NCBI GenBank assembly: GCA_902768665.1
Contig: CACXMA010000006.1
Location: forward strand, 110,186-174,185
Source of the DNA: an uncultured Bacteroidia bacterium
GTDB taxonomy: Bacteria > Bacteroidota > Bacteroidia > Bacteroidales > UBA932
DNA: 64,000 bases
Direction: 5' to 3'
The notes beneath the pieces were generated by a model, which was not told the DNA's origin, made no database searches, and worked only from the letters and a program-made list of their open reading frames with translations. A program made the position numbers and the translations under genes. The first letter of the stretch is position 1. Every line of letters starts with the position of its first letter. Shown one piece after another: positions 1 to 9,528 of this stretch.

Positions 1-990
1 GTCAGCTGGAGCACCGACGAATGCGCCTCCTTCTACGGCATGAAGGACTTCACCTTCCAGTGGAACATCGTCTCCGAGAGCCTCCGCGTCTCGGTCCACG
101 AAAAGGGCACCCACGGCTACGGCGGCATCTGGGGCGGCAACAACGCCACCTACCACCACAACCTCCTGGCGCACCACGACAGCCGTAACCCGCGCATCGA
201 CCACGACTACGTCTCGACGCAGAAGGGCCCCGTCTCCATCGTCAACAACGTGGTCTACAACTGGAGCGGCAACACCTGCTACGGCGGCGAGAGTTCCAAC
301 AAGAACGGCTCCGACTACAAGAAATACAACTTTGTCGGCAATTACTACAAGCCCGGTCCGGCGACCCCGAACAACCACATCTGGTTCCTCGAGCCCACCA
401 CCTCCTGCAGCAACTGCGGCGGCACCATCCTGCCCGGCCATTTCTACATGACCGGCAACTACATGCACGGCAAGAGCGCCTACAACGACAACAACTGGAG
501 CACCAGCGCCGTCCACGCCAGCCAGGGCACCATCGACAAAATCAAGGAGAATGTACCATACGCCTGCTCTCCGCTGAGCCTGCAGAGCGCTCAGGACGCC
601 TTCACGGCCGTCACGGCTTATGCCGGCGCCAGCTTCTGCCGCGATGCCATCGACGAGCGTATCGCCGCTGAGACCCGTGAGGGCAAATACACCTACACGG
701 GCAGCAAGGGCGGCACCAAGGGCCTTATCGACACGCAGACCGATGTCGGCGGCTGGCCGGACTATAAGGCCACTTCCGAGGAGAAGGACGCCCTTCGCGA
801 CAGCGATGGCGACGGCATTCCGAACGCCGTTGAGGAAGCCTGGGGCCTCGAAAAGAGCAACAACGCCGACGGAAAGGCCTATACAATCGATCCGCAGAAA
901 CGATATACCAATCTGGAGATGTACCTCCACTATCTCGTGAAGGACATCGTCGCCGGCGGCAACGCAGGCGCCACCTATGGCAACTTATAA
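1..990 (+). CDS. Pectate lyase (PL1-like), 5'-truncated by window edge
   Basis: The frame is open from base 1 and ends at TAA 988-990, so only the C-terminal ~329 residues are present. The first residues (VSWSTDECASFYG) match the conserved SWS-TDE strand of family-1-type pectate lyases. They are followed by HHNLLAHHDSRNPR, the usual His/Arg-rich active-site strand, and NNVVYNWSG. The tail carries a calcium-binding thrombospondin-3-like motif (DSDGDGIPNAVEEAWG) and a YTNLEMYLHYLV end, both common in Bacteroidota pectate lyases. The enzyme would cleave polygalacturonate by beta-elimination outside the cell. It lies 36 bp before susC and probably belongs to the same operon. The signal peptide is off the window. 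The family is clear; the PL subfamily is not. Confidence 0.88.
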   Translation, partial: VSWSTDECASFYGMKDFTFQWNIVSESLRVSVHEKGTHGYGGIWGGNNATYHHNLLAHHDSRNPRIDHDYVSTQKGPVSIVNNVVYNWSGNTCYGGESSNKNGSDYKKYNFVGNYYKPGPATPNNHIWFLEPTTSCSNCGGTILPGHFYMTGNYMHGKSAYNDNNWSTSAVHASQGTIDKIKENVPYACSPLSLQSAQDAFTAVTAYAGASFCRDAIDERIAAETREGKYTYTGSKGGTKGLIDTQTDVGGWPDYKATSEEKDALRDSDGDGIPNAVEEAWGLEKSNNADGKAYTIDPQKRYTNLEMYLHYLVKDIVAGGNAGATYGNL

Positions 991-1026
991 ACCAATATAC
1001 TATTATTAACTTTTAACCAACACTCC

Positions 1027-4000
1027 ATGAAAGCAAAGAAACTCTTTCTTGCACTGCTCGGCATGGTGACGGCGATGAGCCTCTACGGCCAGAATACCAT
1101 TACCGGTATTGTGACCGACGAGAGCGGCGAGCCCCTGATCGGGGCCGGCGTCCTCGTGGAAGGTACCTCCATCGGCGTTTCCACCGGTTTTGACGGCGAT
1201 TATACGATCTCCGTCCCGGACGACGCAGTCAATCTGGTGTTCTCGTTCATCGGCCTCGCCGATCAGGTGGTCCCCATCCAGGGCCGCGCCAAGATCGACG
1301 TGGTCCTGACCTCGGACCAGTCTTTCCTCGACGAAGTCGTCGTGGTCGGTTATGCGACGGTCAAGCGCCGCGACCTCCTCGGCTCCGTCTCCTCCGTGGG
1401 CGCTGACAAGCTCACCGAGCAGCCCGTGACCTCCGTGTCCCAGGCTCTCTCCGGTAAGATGGCCGGTGTCTCCGTCGTCACGACGGAAGGCGACCCGGAC
1501 GCCGACATCAAGATCCGCGTCCGCGGCGGCGGTTCCATCACCCAGGACAGCTCCCCGCTCTACATCGTCGACGGTTTCCCGGTAGAGTCCATCAATGACA
1601 TCTCCTCCTCCGAAATCGCCTCCATCGACGTGCTGAAGGACGCTTTCTCGACCGCCATCTACGGTTCCCGAGGCGCCAACGGCGTCGTCATCGTGACGAC
1701 CAAGAGCGCCGAGAAGGGCTCCAAGCTCTCCGTCAAGTTCAACACCTACTACGGTCTCAAGACCATGGCCAACCGCAGCGCCGTCCAGACGATGGACGCC
1801 GAGAACTTCGTGAAGTTCCAGTATGAGCTCGGTTCCATCAGAGGCGACCTCACCAGCCACTACAACCCGTACTTCGGCACCTTCGCCGACCTCGGCCTCT
1901 ACAGCGACGTGGCTACGAACGACTGGGTCGACGCCGTCTTCGGCGGTACCGGTTCCACCTTCAGCGCCGACTTCTCCGTCTCGGGAAGCACCGACCGCGT
2001 GAACTGGACCCTCGGTTACGCCCATATGGACGACAACGCCATCATGCGCGGAAGCTCCTACTCCCGTGACAACCTCAACTTCAAGGGCAACTTCAAGACC
2101 TCCGAAACGACCTCTATCGATGCCAACATCCGCTATTCCCGCATTGGCGTGCGCGGTTCCGGCGCCAACGGCATCAACGATACCGGTACCACTTCCGGCA
2201 ACGGCCGTCTCAAACATGCGGTTTCCTATGCCCCCATCCCCGTGGCGGCTACCTCGACCGACTCCGACCTCGAGCAGGACTATGGCGACAACGCGCCGCC
2301 GCTCCTGTCCGTCGCCGACAACGACTCCAAGCGCATCCGTACCACCTGGAACGCCAACGCCGCATTCAACTGGACGATCATCGACAACCTCAAGCTCAAG
2401 ATTGAGGGCGGTCTCGAGGACTATCGCCAGGGCGACGACCGCTTCTACGGTCTGACCACCTACTATGTGGCCAACAACTCGACCGTCAAGAACACGCCTT
2501 CCACGCAGCACAAGGAAGCTTTCCGTACGCGTTACCGCAACACCAACACGATCAACTACGACTTCGCCGACCTGATCGGTGACAAGCACAGCCTGACCGC
2601 CCTCCTCGGCGAGGAAATGACCATCACCAAGAGCAACACGCTCACGGACATGGTCGACGGCCTCCCGGTGTTCTATGATGCCGAAATGGCCTGGAACTTC
2701 ATGGCTTCCGGTACCCCGGCTTCCTCCAACAACTACTACTCTCCGGACGACAAGCTCCTGTCCTTCTTCGGCCGTGTCAACTACGATTACGACCGTCGTT
2801 TCAGCCTGGGTGTCACCCTCCGCGCCGACGGTTCCTCGAAGTTCTCCCGCGGCAACCGCTGGGGCTTCTTCCCGTCCGCGGCCGCATCCTGGACCATCTC
2901 CAACGAGAAGTTCATGGCCGGCACCACCAACTGGCTCGACCAGCTCAAGCTGCGCTACAGCTTCGGTACCGCCGGTAACAACAACATCCCGTCCGGTCAG
3001 CTGCTCAAGCAGTATGCTTCCTCCACCAGCTCCTGGCTGTCGATGACCAACAACATCTTCACCGCCGGCAAGGTGCTCAACAATCCCGACCTTACCTGGG
3101 AAACGACCTACACGCACAATATCGGTCTTGACTTCAGCTTCTTCAAGGGCGCGGTCTCCGGTAGCGTCGAAGTCTACCAGAACGACACGAAGGACCTGCT
3201 CATCAACTTCCCGATCCCGGGTTCCGGTTATGACAGCCAGTACCAGAATGTCGGTTCGACCCGCAACCGCGGTGTCGAGCTCACCCTCAACATGCCGCTC
3301 GTTCAGACGAAGGACTTCTCCCTCAACATCGGCGGCAACATCGCCTACAACAAGAACAAGGTGACCGACCTCGGCGGCCTCGAGTCCATCATGGCGCAGT
3401 CCTACTGGGCTTCCACCGAAATCGGCGACGACTACATCGTCCAGGTCGGACAGCCGCTCGGCAACATGTACGGCTACGTCAGCGACGGCATGTACACGAC
3501 CGAGGACTTCACCTGGGACGGCACCAAGTGGGTGCTCAACGACGGTGTCGCGGATGCTTCCGGTATCATCGGTTCCGCCTATATGCGCCCGGGTGCCCCG
3601 AAGTACAAGGACATCGACAACAGCGTCGAGGTGCTTGACGACGAAGGCAACGTGATCGGTTACACCTCCGACGGCAAGATCACCGCCGCCGACCGCAAGG
3701 TCATCGGCAACGCCGCTCCGGACTTCACCGGCGGTATCTCCCTCAGCGCCTACTACAAGGGCTTTGACTTCAGCGCCAACTTCAACTACATGATCGGCAA
3801 CGACGTGTACAACGCGAACAAGGTGGAATTCACCAGCTCCCGCAAGTACTACAACCGCAACCTGATCAATATGATGAACGTGGCCGACCGCTGGACGAAC
3901 ATCGACTGGGCGACCGGCGAACTCGTCAACGACCCCGACCTCCTCAATGCCATGAACGCCGGCAAGACGATGTGGAACCCCGCCATCGGCACCGCCGTCT

Positions 4001-4284
4001 TCAGCGACTGGGCCGTCGAGGACGCCTCGTTCCTCCGCCTGCAGACCGTCACCCTTGGTTACACGCTCCCCGAGAGCCTTACCGAGAAGATTTACCTCAA
4101 CAAGGTCCGCGTCTATGTGACCGGAACCAACCTCTTCTGCCTGACCGGCTATTCCGGATTTGACCCCGAGGTCGACACCCGCCGTTCCACTCCGCTTACC
4201 CCGGGCGTGGACTACTCCGCTTATCCCAAGAGCATTGGCTTCGTAGCCGGTGTCAACGTAACCTTCGGCAAACGCTCCAAGTAA
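1027..4284 (+). CDS. SusC/RagA-family TonB-dependent outer-membrane transporter
   Basis: This 1085-residue protein starts with a signal peptide (MKAKKLFLALLGMVTAMSLYG). A carboxypeptidase-D-like regulatory domain follows at about residues 25-100 (TGIVTDESGEPLIGAGVLVE). Next come the TonB box and plug (DEVVVVGYATVKRRDLLGSV; YIVDGFPVESINDI) and a long beta-barrel ending in SIGFVAGVNVTFGKRSK. It would import oligosaccharides across the outer membrane together with the SusD lipoprotein, whose ATG begins 2 bases after this stop codon. The flanking pectate lyase and hexuronate genes point to pectic oligosaccharides. The family is certain; the ligand is inferred from context. Confidence 0.95.
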   Translation: MKAKKLFLALLGMVTAMSLYGQNTITGIVTDESGEPLIGAGVLVEGTSIGVSTGFDGDYTISVPDDAVNLVFSFIGLADQVVPIQGRAKIDVVLTSDQSFLDEVVVVGYATVKRRDLLGSVSSVGADKLTEQPVTSVSQALSGKMAGVSVVTTEGDPDADIKIRVRGGGSITQDSSPLYIVDGFPVESINDISSSEIASIDVLKDAFSTAIYGSRGANGVVIVTTKSAEKGSKLSVKFNTYYGLKTMANRSAVQTMDAENFVKFQYELGSIRGDLTSHYNPYFGTFADLGLYSDVATNDWVDAVFGGTGSTFSADFSVSGSTDRVNWTLGYAHMDDNAIMRGSSYSRDNLNFKGNFKTSETTSIDANIRYSRIGVRGSGANGINDTGTTSGNGRLKHAVSYAPIPVAATSTDSDLEQDYGDNAPPLLSVADNDSKRIRTTWNANAAFNWTIIDNLKLKIEGGLEDYRQGDDRFYGLTTYYVANNSTVKNTPSTQHKEAFRTRYRNTNTINYDFADLIGDKHSLTALLGEEMTITKSNTLTDMVDGLPVFYDAEMAWNFMASGTPASSNNYYSPDDKLLSFFGRVNYDYDRRFSLGVTLRADGSSKFSRGNRWGFFPSAAASWTISNEKFMAGTTNWLDQLKLRYSFGTAGNNNIPSGQLLKQYASSTSSWLSMTNNIFTAGKVLNNPDLTWETTYTHNIGLDFSFFKGAVSGSVEVYQNDTKDLLINFPIPGSGYDSQYQNVGSTRNRGVELTLNMPLVQTKDFSLNIGGNIAYNKNKVTDLGGLESIMAQSYWASTEIGDDYIVQVGQPLGNMYGYVSDGMYTTEDFTWDGTKWVLNDGVADASGIIGSAYMRPGAPKYKDIDNSVEVLDDEGNVIGYTSDGKITAADRKVIGNAAPDFTGGISLSAYYKGFDFSANFNYMIGNDVYNANKVEFTSSRKYYNRNLINMMNVADRWTNIDWATGELVNDPDLLNAMNAGKTMWNPAIGTAVFSDWAVEDASFLRLQTVTLGYTLPESLTEKIYLNKVRVYVTGTNLFCLTGYSGFDPEVDTRRSTPLTPGVDYSAYPKSIGFVAGVNVTFGKRSK

Positions 4285-4285
4285 T

Positions 4286-6130
4286 ATGAAAAAGATTTTT
4301 GCATATATCCTCTGCGCAGCGGGCATGACCCTGGCTGCCGCTTCCTGCGAGAAGTTCCTGGATACGGAGTCCCCGTCGACCTTCGACGCCGCCACCGTCT
4401 ACTCCAACTACTCGCTTACCGAGAGCGCGATCTTCTCCATCACCCAGTCCTTCGGTGAGACCAACAACTACCGTGGCCGCTACCTGAGCTGGATTGGTCT
4501 GAACAGCGATATCGAGTGGTACAACACCTACAAGCCCACCGATGAGAAATACCAGATCGCAGCCTATTCCCAGCTGCCGAACAACGGCCAGCTCAACCTC
4601 GGCAACGGTCCTTTCGCCAAGCTCTATGAGGCCATTGAGCGCGCGAACCTCGTCATCGAGGGCCTCCGCGAATACGGCAATGTCGAAAACGACGCCGACA
4701 TGGCTTACCTCCTCGGCGAGACCCTGACCCTCCGTGCGATGATCTACTACGACCTGACCCGTGCCTGGGGCGATGTCCCGGCCCGTTTCGAGTCCACCAC
4801 CAGCGAGACCATCTACAAGGCGAAGGCCAGCCGCGACGAGATCTACAAGCAGCTCCTGAGCGACCTCGATGAGGCCATTCCTTACCTCCCGTATCCCGGC
4901 CAGACGGCCGCGACTTCCCGTACTGACCGCATCAACAAGGTCTTTGCAGAAGGTCTCTACGCCCGCATCGCCCTGATGGCTTCCGGTTACGCCCAGCGTC
5001 CGGACGACGGCATGGTCGGTACCGGCGACCTCGGTACGAACCGCCTCTCCAACGATCCCGAGCTCCAGAAGGACGTCCTCTATCCGAAGGCCCTGGCCTA
5101 CCTCAAGGACGCCATTGACTCCCACAGCGCTTCCCTCGAAGATTTTGAGGAGATGTGGAAGAAGCAGAGCAACATGGACAACCTCGTGGCCGGTCCCGAC
5201 TACGAGACGCTCTATGTGATTCCGTTCTCCGACGGCCGCGGCCGCTGGAACTTCACATTCGCTGTCCGCAGCGAGGGCTCCAGCTATGCAGGCGGCGCCT
5301 CCGTCAACCGTGGCGGCGATGCCGGTCCGGTCCCGACGATGTGGTTCAAGTACGACAAGAACGACACCCGCCGCGACATCACCTGCGTCAACTGGCGTTG
5401 GAACGCCGACAACGAGCAGGAGCTCGTCGGTATTCAGCGCTGGTACTTCGGCAAGTATCGCTGGGAGTGGCACACCAAGGTGCCTTATACCGGCGGTAAC
5501 GACGACGGCGTCAAGCCCGTTGTCCTGCGTTATGCCGACGTTCTGCTGATGGCTGCCGAAATCGCCAATGAGCTGGGCGACCTCCAATATGCCAAGGAGC
5601 AGCTCCTCAAGGTCCGTACGCGTGCCTTCAAGGGCCACGAGGACCAGGCCGAGACCTATGTCAACGCCATTGGTTCCAAGGACGCCATGTTCAACGCCAT
5701 CGTCGATGAGCGCGCCTTCGAATTCTGCGGCGAAATGACCCGCAAGTTCGACCTCATCCGCTGGGGTCTCCTCAAGCAGAAGATGGATCAGGCGATCACC
5801 GAAATGAAGCAGCTGCGCGACCTGACCGGTCCGTTCGCGAACGTGAACGGCCTCGGCGGCGACATCTACTTCCAGATGGACGGTGACAAGGTCGTCGTCT
5901 ACGGCTTCAACGGTGAGGTCACCAAGCCCGCCGGCGCCTGGGAGAAGAAGGCCGAGTACTTTAACAAGGTCGTGGACAGCAAGGGTGCCGACACCGGCCT
6001 CTACGATGCCCTCATCGAAGGCATCTACGCCCAGGATCCCGTGCAGTACATGTTCTGGCCCATCTACAACGACACCATGACCAACAGTCAGGGTTACATC
6101 AAGAACGACTACGGTTACGACAGCATTTAA
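4286..6130 (+). CDS. SusD/RagB-family surface glycan-binding lipoprotein
   Basis: The 614-residue product has a lipoprotein signal ending in the lipobox AAASC (Cys at about residue 20) and the typical SusD start EKFLDTESPSTF. TPR-like helices follow (AYLLGETLTLRAMIYYDLTRAWGDVP), then the C-terminal RYADVLLMAAEIANELG segment. It should cap the SusC barrel and deliver pectic oligosaccharides. It is translationally close to susC (1 intervening base) and is followed by another surface protein. Nothing is truncated. Confidence 0.95.
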   Translation: MKKIFAYILCAAGMTLAAASCEKFLDTESPSTFDAATVYSNYSLTESAIFSITQSFGETNNYRGRYLSWIGLNSDIEWYNTYKPTDEKYQIAAYSQLPNNGQLNLGNGPFAKLYEAIERANLVIEGLREYGNVENDADMAYLLGETLTLRAMIYYDLTRAWGDVPARFESTTSETIYKAKASRDEIYKQLLSDLDEAIPYLPYPGQTAATSRTDRINKVFAEGLYARIALMASGYAQRPDDGMVGTGDLGTNRLSNDPELQKDVLYPKALAYLKDAIDSHSASLEDFEEMWKKQSNMDNLVAGPDYETLYVIPFSDGRGRWNFTFAVRSEGSSYAGGASVNRGGDAGPVPTMWFKYDKNDTRRDITCVNWRWNADNEQELVGIQRWYFGKYRWEWHTKVPYTGGNDDGVKPVVLRYADVLLMAAEIANELGDLQYAKEQLLKVRTRAFKGHEDQAETYVNAIGSKDAMFNAIVDERAFEFCGEMTRKFDLIRWGLLKQKMDQAITEMKQLRDLTGPFANVNGLGGDIYFQMDGDKVVVYGFNGEVTKPAGAWEKKAEYFNKVVDSKGADTGLYDALIEGIYAQDPVQYMFWPIYNDTMTNSQGYIKNDYGYDSI

Positions 6131-6142
6131 TCCTTGCAGACT

Positions 6143-9100
6143 ATGAAATACAGCAATATACTGAAAGCCTCTTTCGCCGCCCTCCTCGGCCTTTTCGCCG
6201 CCGCGGGCTGCTCCGAGAAAGAGTTCGAGGAAGTGACCGAGATTTCGCTTTCCCGCTGCCTGGAGCCGCAGAACCTCTCCGCCAGGGTCGATGTCGCCAC
6301 CGGTGACAACGTCACCTTCGGCTGGGACGTCAACAAGGACGCGGATTCCTACAACCTCGTCATCTATACCGATGAGGAAATGACTACGGAATACAGCAGC
6401 GAGATCGTGGATCCCGCCGAGGTTCCCTACACCATCCGCCTGACCGCCGACCAGAAGTACTGGTTCAAGGTCCAGGCTACCTCCGAGAAGCGCGAGGCTT
6501 CCGTGTGGGCCGTCTATGACGGCAACGTGAAGACCTACGCCGTCAAGGACAACCTCTATCTCGAGGTAACGGGCCGCACCGCGACTTCCGTTTCCCTCGC
6601 ATGGAGCAATGAAGTCGCTGACTTCAAGGAAGTTACCAAGCTCGAGGCTGCTCCCGTCAAGGGTGGTTCCAAGGTGACGAAGGACCTCACCGACGCCGAA
6701 GCCGCGGCCGCAGCCGCGACCATCGACGGCCTTGCCGCTTCCACCGAGTACCAGATCACGCTCTTCTACATGAGCGCATCCCGCGGCAGCGTGGATACCT
6801 GGACGATGGCGGAGCAGGGTGCGGCTGTCCGCATCTCCACCTCCGACGAGCTCAAGACCGCGGTCCTCGCCGGCGGTAACTACTTCGTCGCCTACAGCGC
6901 CGAACCCTATTCGATGAGCACCGCCAAGCCGGCCGCCAGCCTCACCCTCGTCGGTGAGCTCGGCCCCGACGGCGAGAAGCCGGTCGTCCAGGGTAAGGTC
7001 GAGCTCACGGCTGACCTCGTCGAGGAGAACGCCAAGCTCTACTTCGAGAATATCAAGTTTGACGGCGTGGCCGGTTCCCGTATCGTGGAGCACACCGGCG
7101 GTACCCCGGTTGTCGAGAGCGTGGTCTTCGTCAACTGCGAGATCACCAACTTCCTCGCCGGCTTCTTCTACGGCAACAATGCCGACGTCGTGAAGATCGG
7201 CGAGCTCAAGTTCGACTCCTGCGACATGTACGGCATCATCGGCAGCGGCGGTGACGCCTTCGACCTCCGCAAGACCACGGAGATCAACAAGATCACCCTG
7301 GTCAACAATACGATGTACGACGGTATCCGTACGCTCTTCCGTGTTGACGGTGTGGACTCGAACAGCAACGACCTTGGCAACAAGATCGGCACCGTGGACT
7401 TCGAGAACAACACCATCAAGAACATCGCTACGGCCGATGACGGCAACAACCGCGGTATCTTCGCCATCCGCGTCCCGCACGCCATGATCCTGAAGAACAA
7501 CCTCTTCCTGTGGGAAGACGGCGGCAAGAGCGGTGAGGACACCGACCGTTGCCAGCTCTTCCAGATCAACAGCGCCACCTATGTGGACCAGATCAGCGGT
7601 TCCGGTAACTATGCTTATGCGGCCGGCAAGGACTTCTTCACGAAGGTCGCCGCCTCCGCCTGCGGTGTCACCGTGATGAATGTCGACCCTTGCTACAACT
7701 CCAAGGGCAACTTCTTCCAGCTCGCCGCCCAGGATCTCATCGAGAACCAGGTCGGTGCCTCCAAGTGGTGGATCTCCTTTGTCGAGAAGCCCGAAGACCT
7801 GACGCAGAACGCCCTTACCGGCGCCCACACCTGGAACCTCCAGGACGCCAGCCTCTTCGCCGGTGACATCAAGAACGCCCGCGTCCGCGACGAACTCATG
7901 CTCGTCGGCAGCGAGGCCACCCCGCTCAAGGCGGACGGCGGCATCGCCTTCACGACCGCTTCCGTCCTGACCAAGAAGGGTGTCCCGACCGAGGGTTACC
8001 TCTCCTTCAAGGTCACGACCGCGGGTTCCGTCGACATGCTCCTCAGCGATCCGGCCAAGACCGGCGCCAGCGTGGTCGTCGCCCTCTATGACGACAACGG
8101 TCTCGCCGTCCAGGGCGGTGCCGTCGCTTCCGCCGCCAATCCGGGCGTCCAGAAGATCGTCGTTCCCGAGGTCAGCGGTGAAGGTACCGTCTACCTCTAC
8201 TCCACTGGTGCCGTCACGCTGACCAAACTCGCCTGGAGCGAGGATGTGCTCGCCGGCAACAAGGTGCTCGCCACCCCGAAGCCGGTTGTCGATCCCGTCA
8301 CCCTCACCGAGGGCGATGAGACCCCGGTCACCGTTACCTGGGAGGCCATCGACAATGCCGCTTCCTATGTCGTCGTCTTCAACAAGCGCAAGCAGGATCC
8401 GCAGACGGAGCTGAGCTTCACCGTGCCCGCCGAGGACATCGCAGCCCTCAAGGCCGGTCTGTACAACTTCACCGTCCAGGCCTTCCCGCGCGAGGATGAC
8501 ATCTATTATGTCGAGTCCGAGCAGGGTGCCGCTTCCGTGGCCATCCAGCCGAAGGGCGGCGCCGGCGGCGAAGTCGTCGATGTCGACCTCGTCTGGGACT
8601 TCTCCGGTGCTGACTGGCAGGATGCGCTCGCCGCTCTGGGTGCCGCCGGTGCGGACATCACCAACATCGACCTGACCGTCGAAGGCCTGGCCTTCCACTC
8701 CGGTTCCAAGAGCAAGTACGCTGCGACGTACATCCAGTTCGGCGGCAAGTCCGGCGACATGGACCGCTACTTCAAGTTTACCGCTCCTGAGCAGGGTACG
8801 CTGAAGATTACGGTTTCCAACACCGGCAGTACAGCTGCGATGGACCGTACGGTCGCCGTCAAGGTGGGCGAGGATGTCCAGGCACAGCCCGGCGGCTTCT
8901 CTTCGACCGCTCCTGAGGTGCTCGAATACAGCATCGCCGCGGGCGAGGTCGTGATCACCGCTCCGGAAAACGGTCTCCGCTTCTACAAGATCGAGTTCCA
9001 CTACAGCTACACCACCGGTGCTGCTGCCCCCGTCGAATACGACTGGGACTTCTCCGGTGCTGACTGGCAGGATGCGCTCGCCGCTCTGGGTGCCGCCGGT

Positions 9101-9460
9101 GCGGACATCACCAACATCGACATGACCGTCGAAGGTCTGGCCTTCCACTCCGGTTCCAAGAGCAAGTACGCTGCGACGTACATCCAGTTCGGCGGCAAGT
9201 CCGGCGACATGGACCGCTACTTCAAGTTCACCGCTCCGGATCAGGGCACGCTGAAGATTACGGTTTCCAACACCGGCAGTACCGCTGCGATGGACCGTAC
9301 GGTCGCCGTCAAGGTGGGCGATGACGTCCAGGCACAGCCAGGCGGCTTCTCTTCGACCGCTCCTGAGGTGCTCGAATACAGCATCGCCGCCGGCGAGGTC
9401 GTGATCACCGCTCCGGAAAACGGTCTCCGTTTCTACCGGATTTACTACACCAACCAGTAG
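6143..9460 (+). CDS. Large surface lipoprotein: FN3, beta-helix (DUF4957/DUF5123-like), duplicated C-terminal module
   Basis: ATG 6143 gives 1105 residues. An in-frame TTG at 6134 would add only three residues ahead of the lipoprotein signal (MKYSNILKASFAALLGLFAA, then AGC). The N-terminal ~200 residues look like two fibronectin-III domains. Residues ~230-560 form a right-handed beta-helix-like stretch rich in NN, NC and DGV turns, resembling DUF4957/DUF5123 proteins of Bacteroides pectin loci. The last 300 residues are two nearly identical ~130-residue modules (see the repeat at 8594 and 9044) that look like beta-sandwich carbohydrate-binding domains. It follows susD by 12 bases and is probably a third surface pectin-binding component. 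An enzymatic role for the beta-helix cannot be excluded. Confidence 0.8.
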   Translation: MKYSNILKASFAALLGLFAAAGCSEKEFEEVTEISLSRCLEPQNLSARVDVATGDNVTFGWDVNKDADSYNLVIYTDEEMTTEYSSEIVDPAEVPYTIRLTADQKYWFKVQATSEKREASVWAVYDGNVKTYAVKDNLYLEVTGRTATSVSLAWSNEVADFKEVTKLEAAPVKGGSKVTKDLTDAEAAAAAATIDGLAASTEYQITLFYMSASRGSVDTWTMAEQGAAVRISTSDELKTAVLAGGNYFVAYSAEPYSMSTAKPAASLTLVGELGPDGEKPVVQGKVELTADLVEENAKLYFENIKFDGVAGSRIVEHTGGTPVVESVVFVNCEITNFLAGFFYGNNADVVKIGELKFDSCDMYGIIGSGGDAFDLRKTTEINKITLVNNTMYDGIRTLFRVDGVDSNSNDLGNKIGTVDFENNTIKNIATADDGNNRGIFAIRVPHAMILKNNLFLWEDGGKSGEDTDRCQLFQINSATYVDQISGSGNYAYAAGKDFFTKVAASACGVTVMNVDPCYNSKGNFFQLAAQDLIENQVGASKWWISFVEKPEDLTQNALTGAHTWNLQDASLFAGDIKNARVRDELMLVGSEATPLKADGGIAFTTASVLTKKGVPTEGYLSFKVTTAGSVDMLLSDPAKTGASVVVALYDDNGLAVQGGAVASAANPGVQKIVVPEVSGEGTVYLYSTGAVTLTKLAWSEDVLAGNKVLATPKPVVDPVTLTEGDETPVTVTWEAIDNAASYVVVFNKRKQDPQTELSFTVPAEDIAALKAGLYNFTVQAFPREDDIYYVESEQGAASVAIQPKGGAGGEVVDVDLVWDFSGADWQDALAALGAAGADITNIDLTVEGLAFHSGSKSKYAATYIQFGGKSGDMDRYFKFTAPEQGTLKITVSNTGSTAAMDRTVAVKVGEDVQAQPGGFSSTAPEVLEYSIAAGEVVITAPENGLRFYKIEFHYSYTTGAAAPVEYDWDFSGADWQDALAALGAAGADITNIDMTVEGLAFHSGSKSKYAATYIQFGGKSGDMDRYFKFTAPDQGTLKITVSNTGSTAAMDRTVAVKVGDDVQAQPGGFSSTAPEVLEYSIAAGEVVITAPENGLRFYRIYYTNQ
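8594..9437 (+). repeat. Tandem 450-bp duplication inside the surface-protein gene
   Basis: Two direct copies, 8594-8987 and 9044-9437, are offset by exactly 450 bases (150 codons). They encode modules beginning WDFSGADWQDALAALGAAGA and ending ITAPENGLRFY. Differences are few and mostly silent or conservative (IDL/IDM, PEQ/PDQ, GED/GDD). This indicates a recent duplication or active homogenisation. The repeat could vary in copy number between strains and may collapse in short-read assemblies. Confidence 0.95.
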
Positions 9461-9472
9461 TCTTTCCTTATT

Positions 9473-9504
9473 AAGTGAGCCGGGGGTGATACCCCGACTC
9501 ACTT
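9473..9504 (+). other. Intra-operon stem-loop before uxaC
   Basis: The arms AAGTGAG-C-CGGGG and CCCCG-A-CTCACTT pair over 12 of 13 positions around a 6-base loop in the 68-base gap between the surface-protein gene and uxaC. No T-run follows, so it is not a standard terminator. It may protect the 3' end of the susCD segment of the mRNA or tune downstream expression. That role is inferred. Confidence 0.6.
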
Positions 9505-9528
9505 CCAGACAAACAAAACACAAAAGCT

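Noticed and set aside
1006-9523. Very long reverse-strand open frames (over 1000 and 1700 codons) opposite susC, susD and the surface protein
   Set aside because: They are the antisense of strongly supported genes and arise from the GC-rich codon bias. Their translations are Val/Gly/Glu/Asp-rich with no domain, signal peptide or plausible start.
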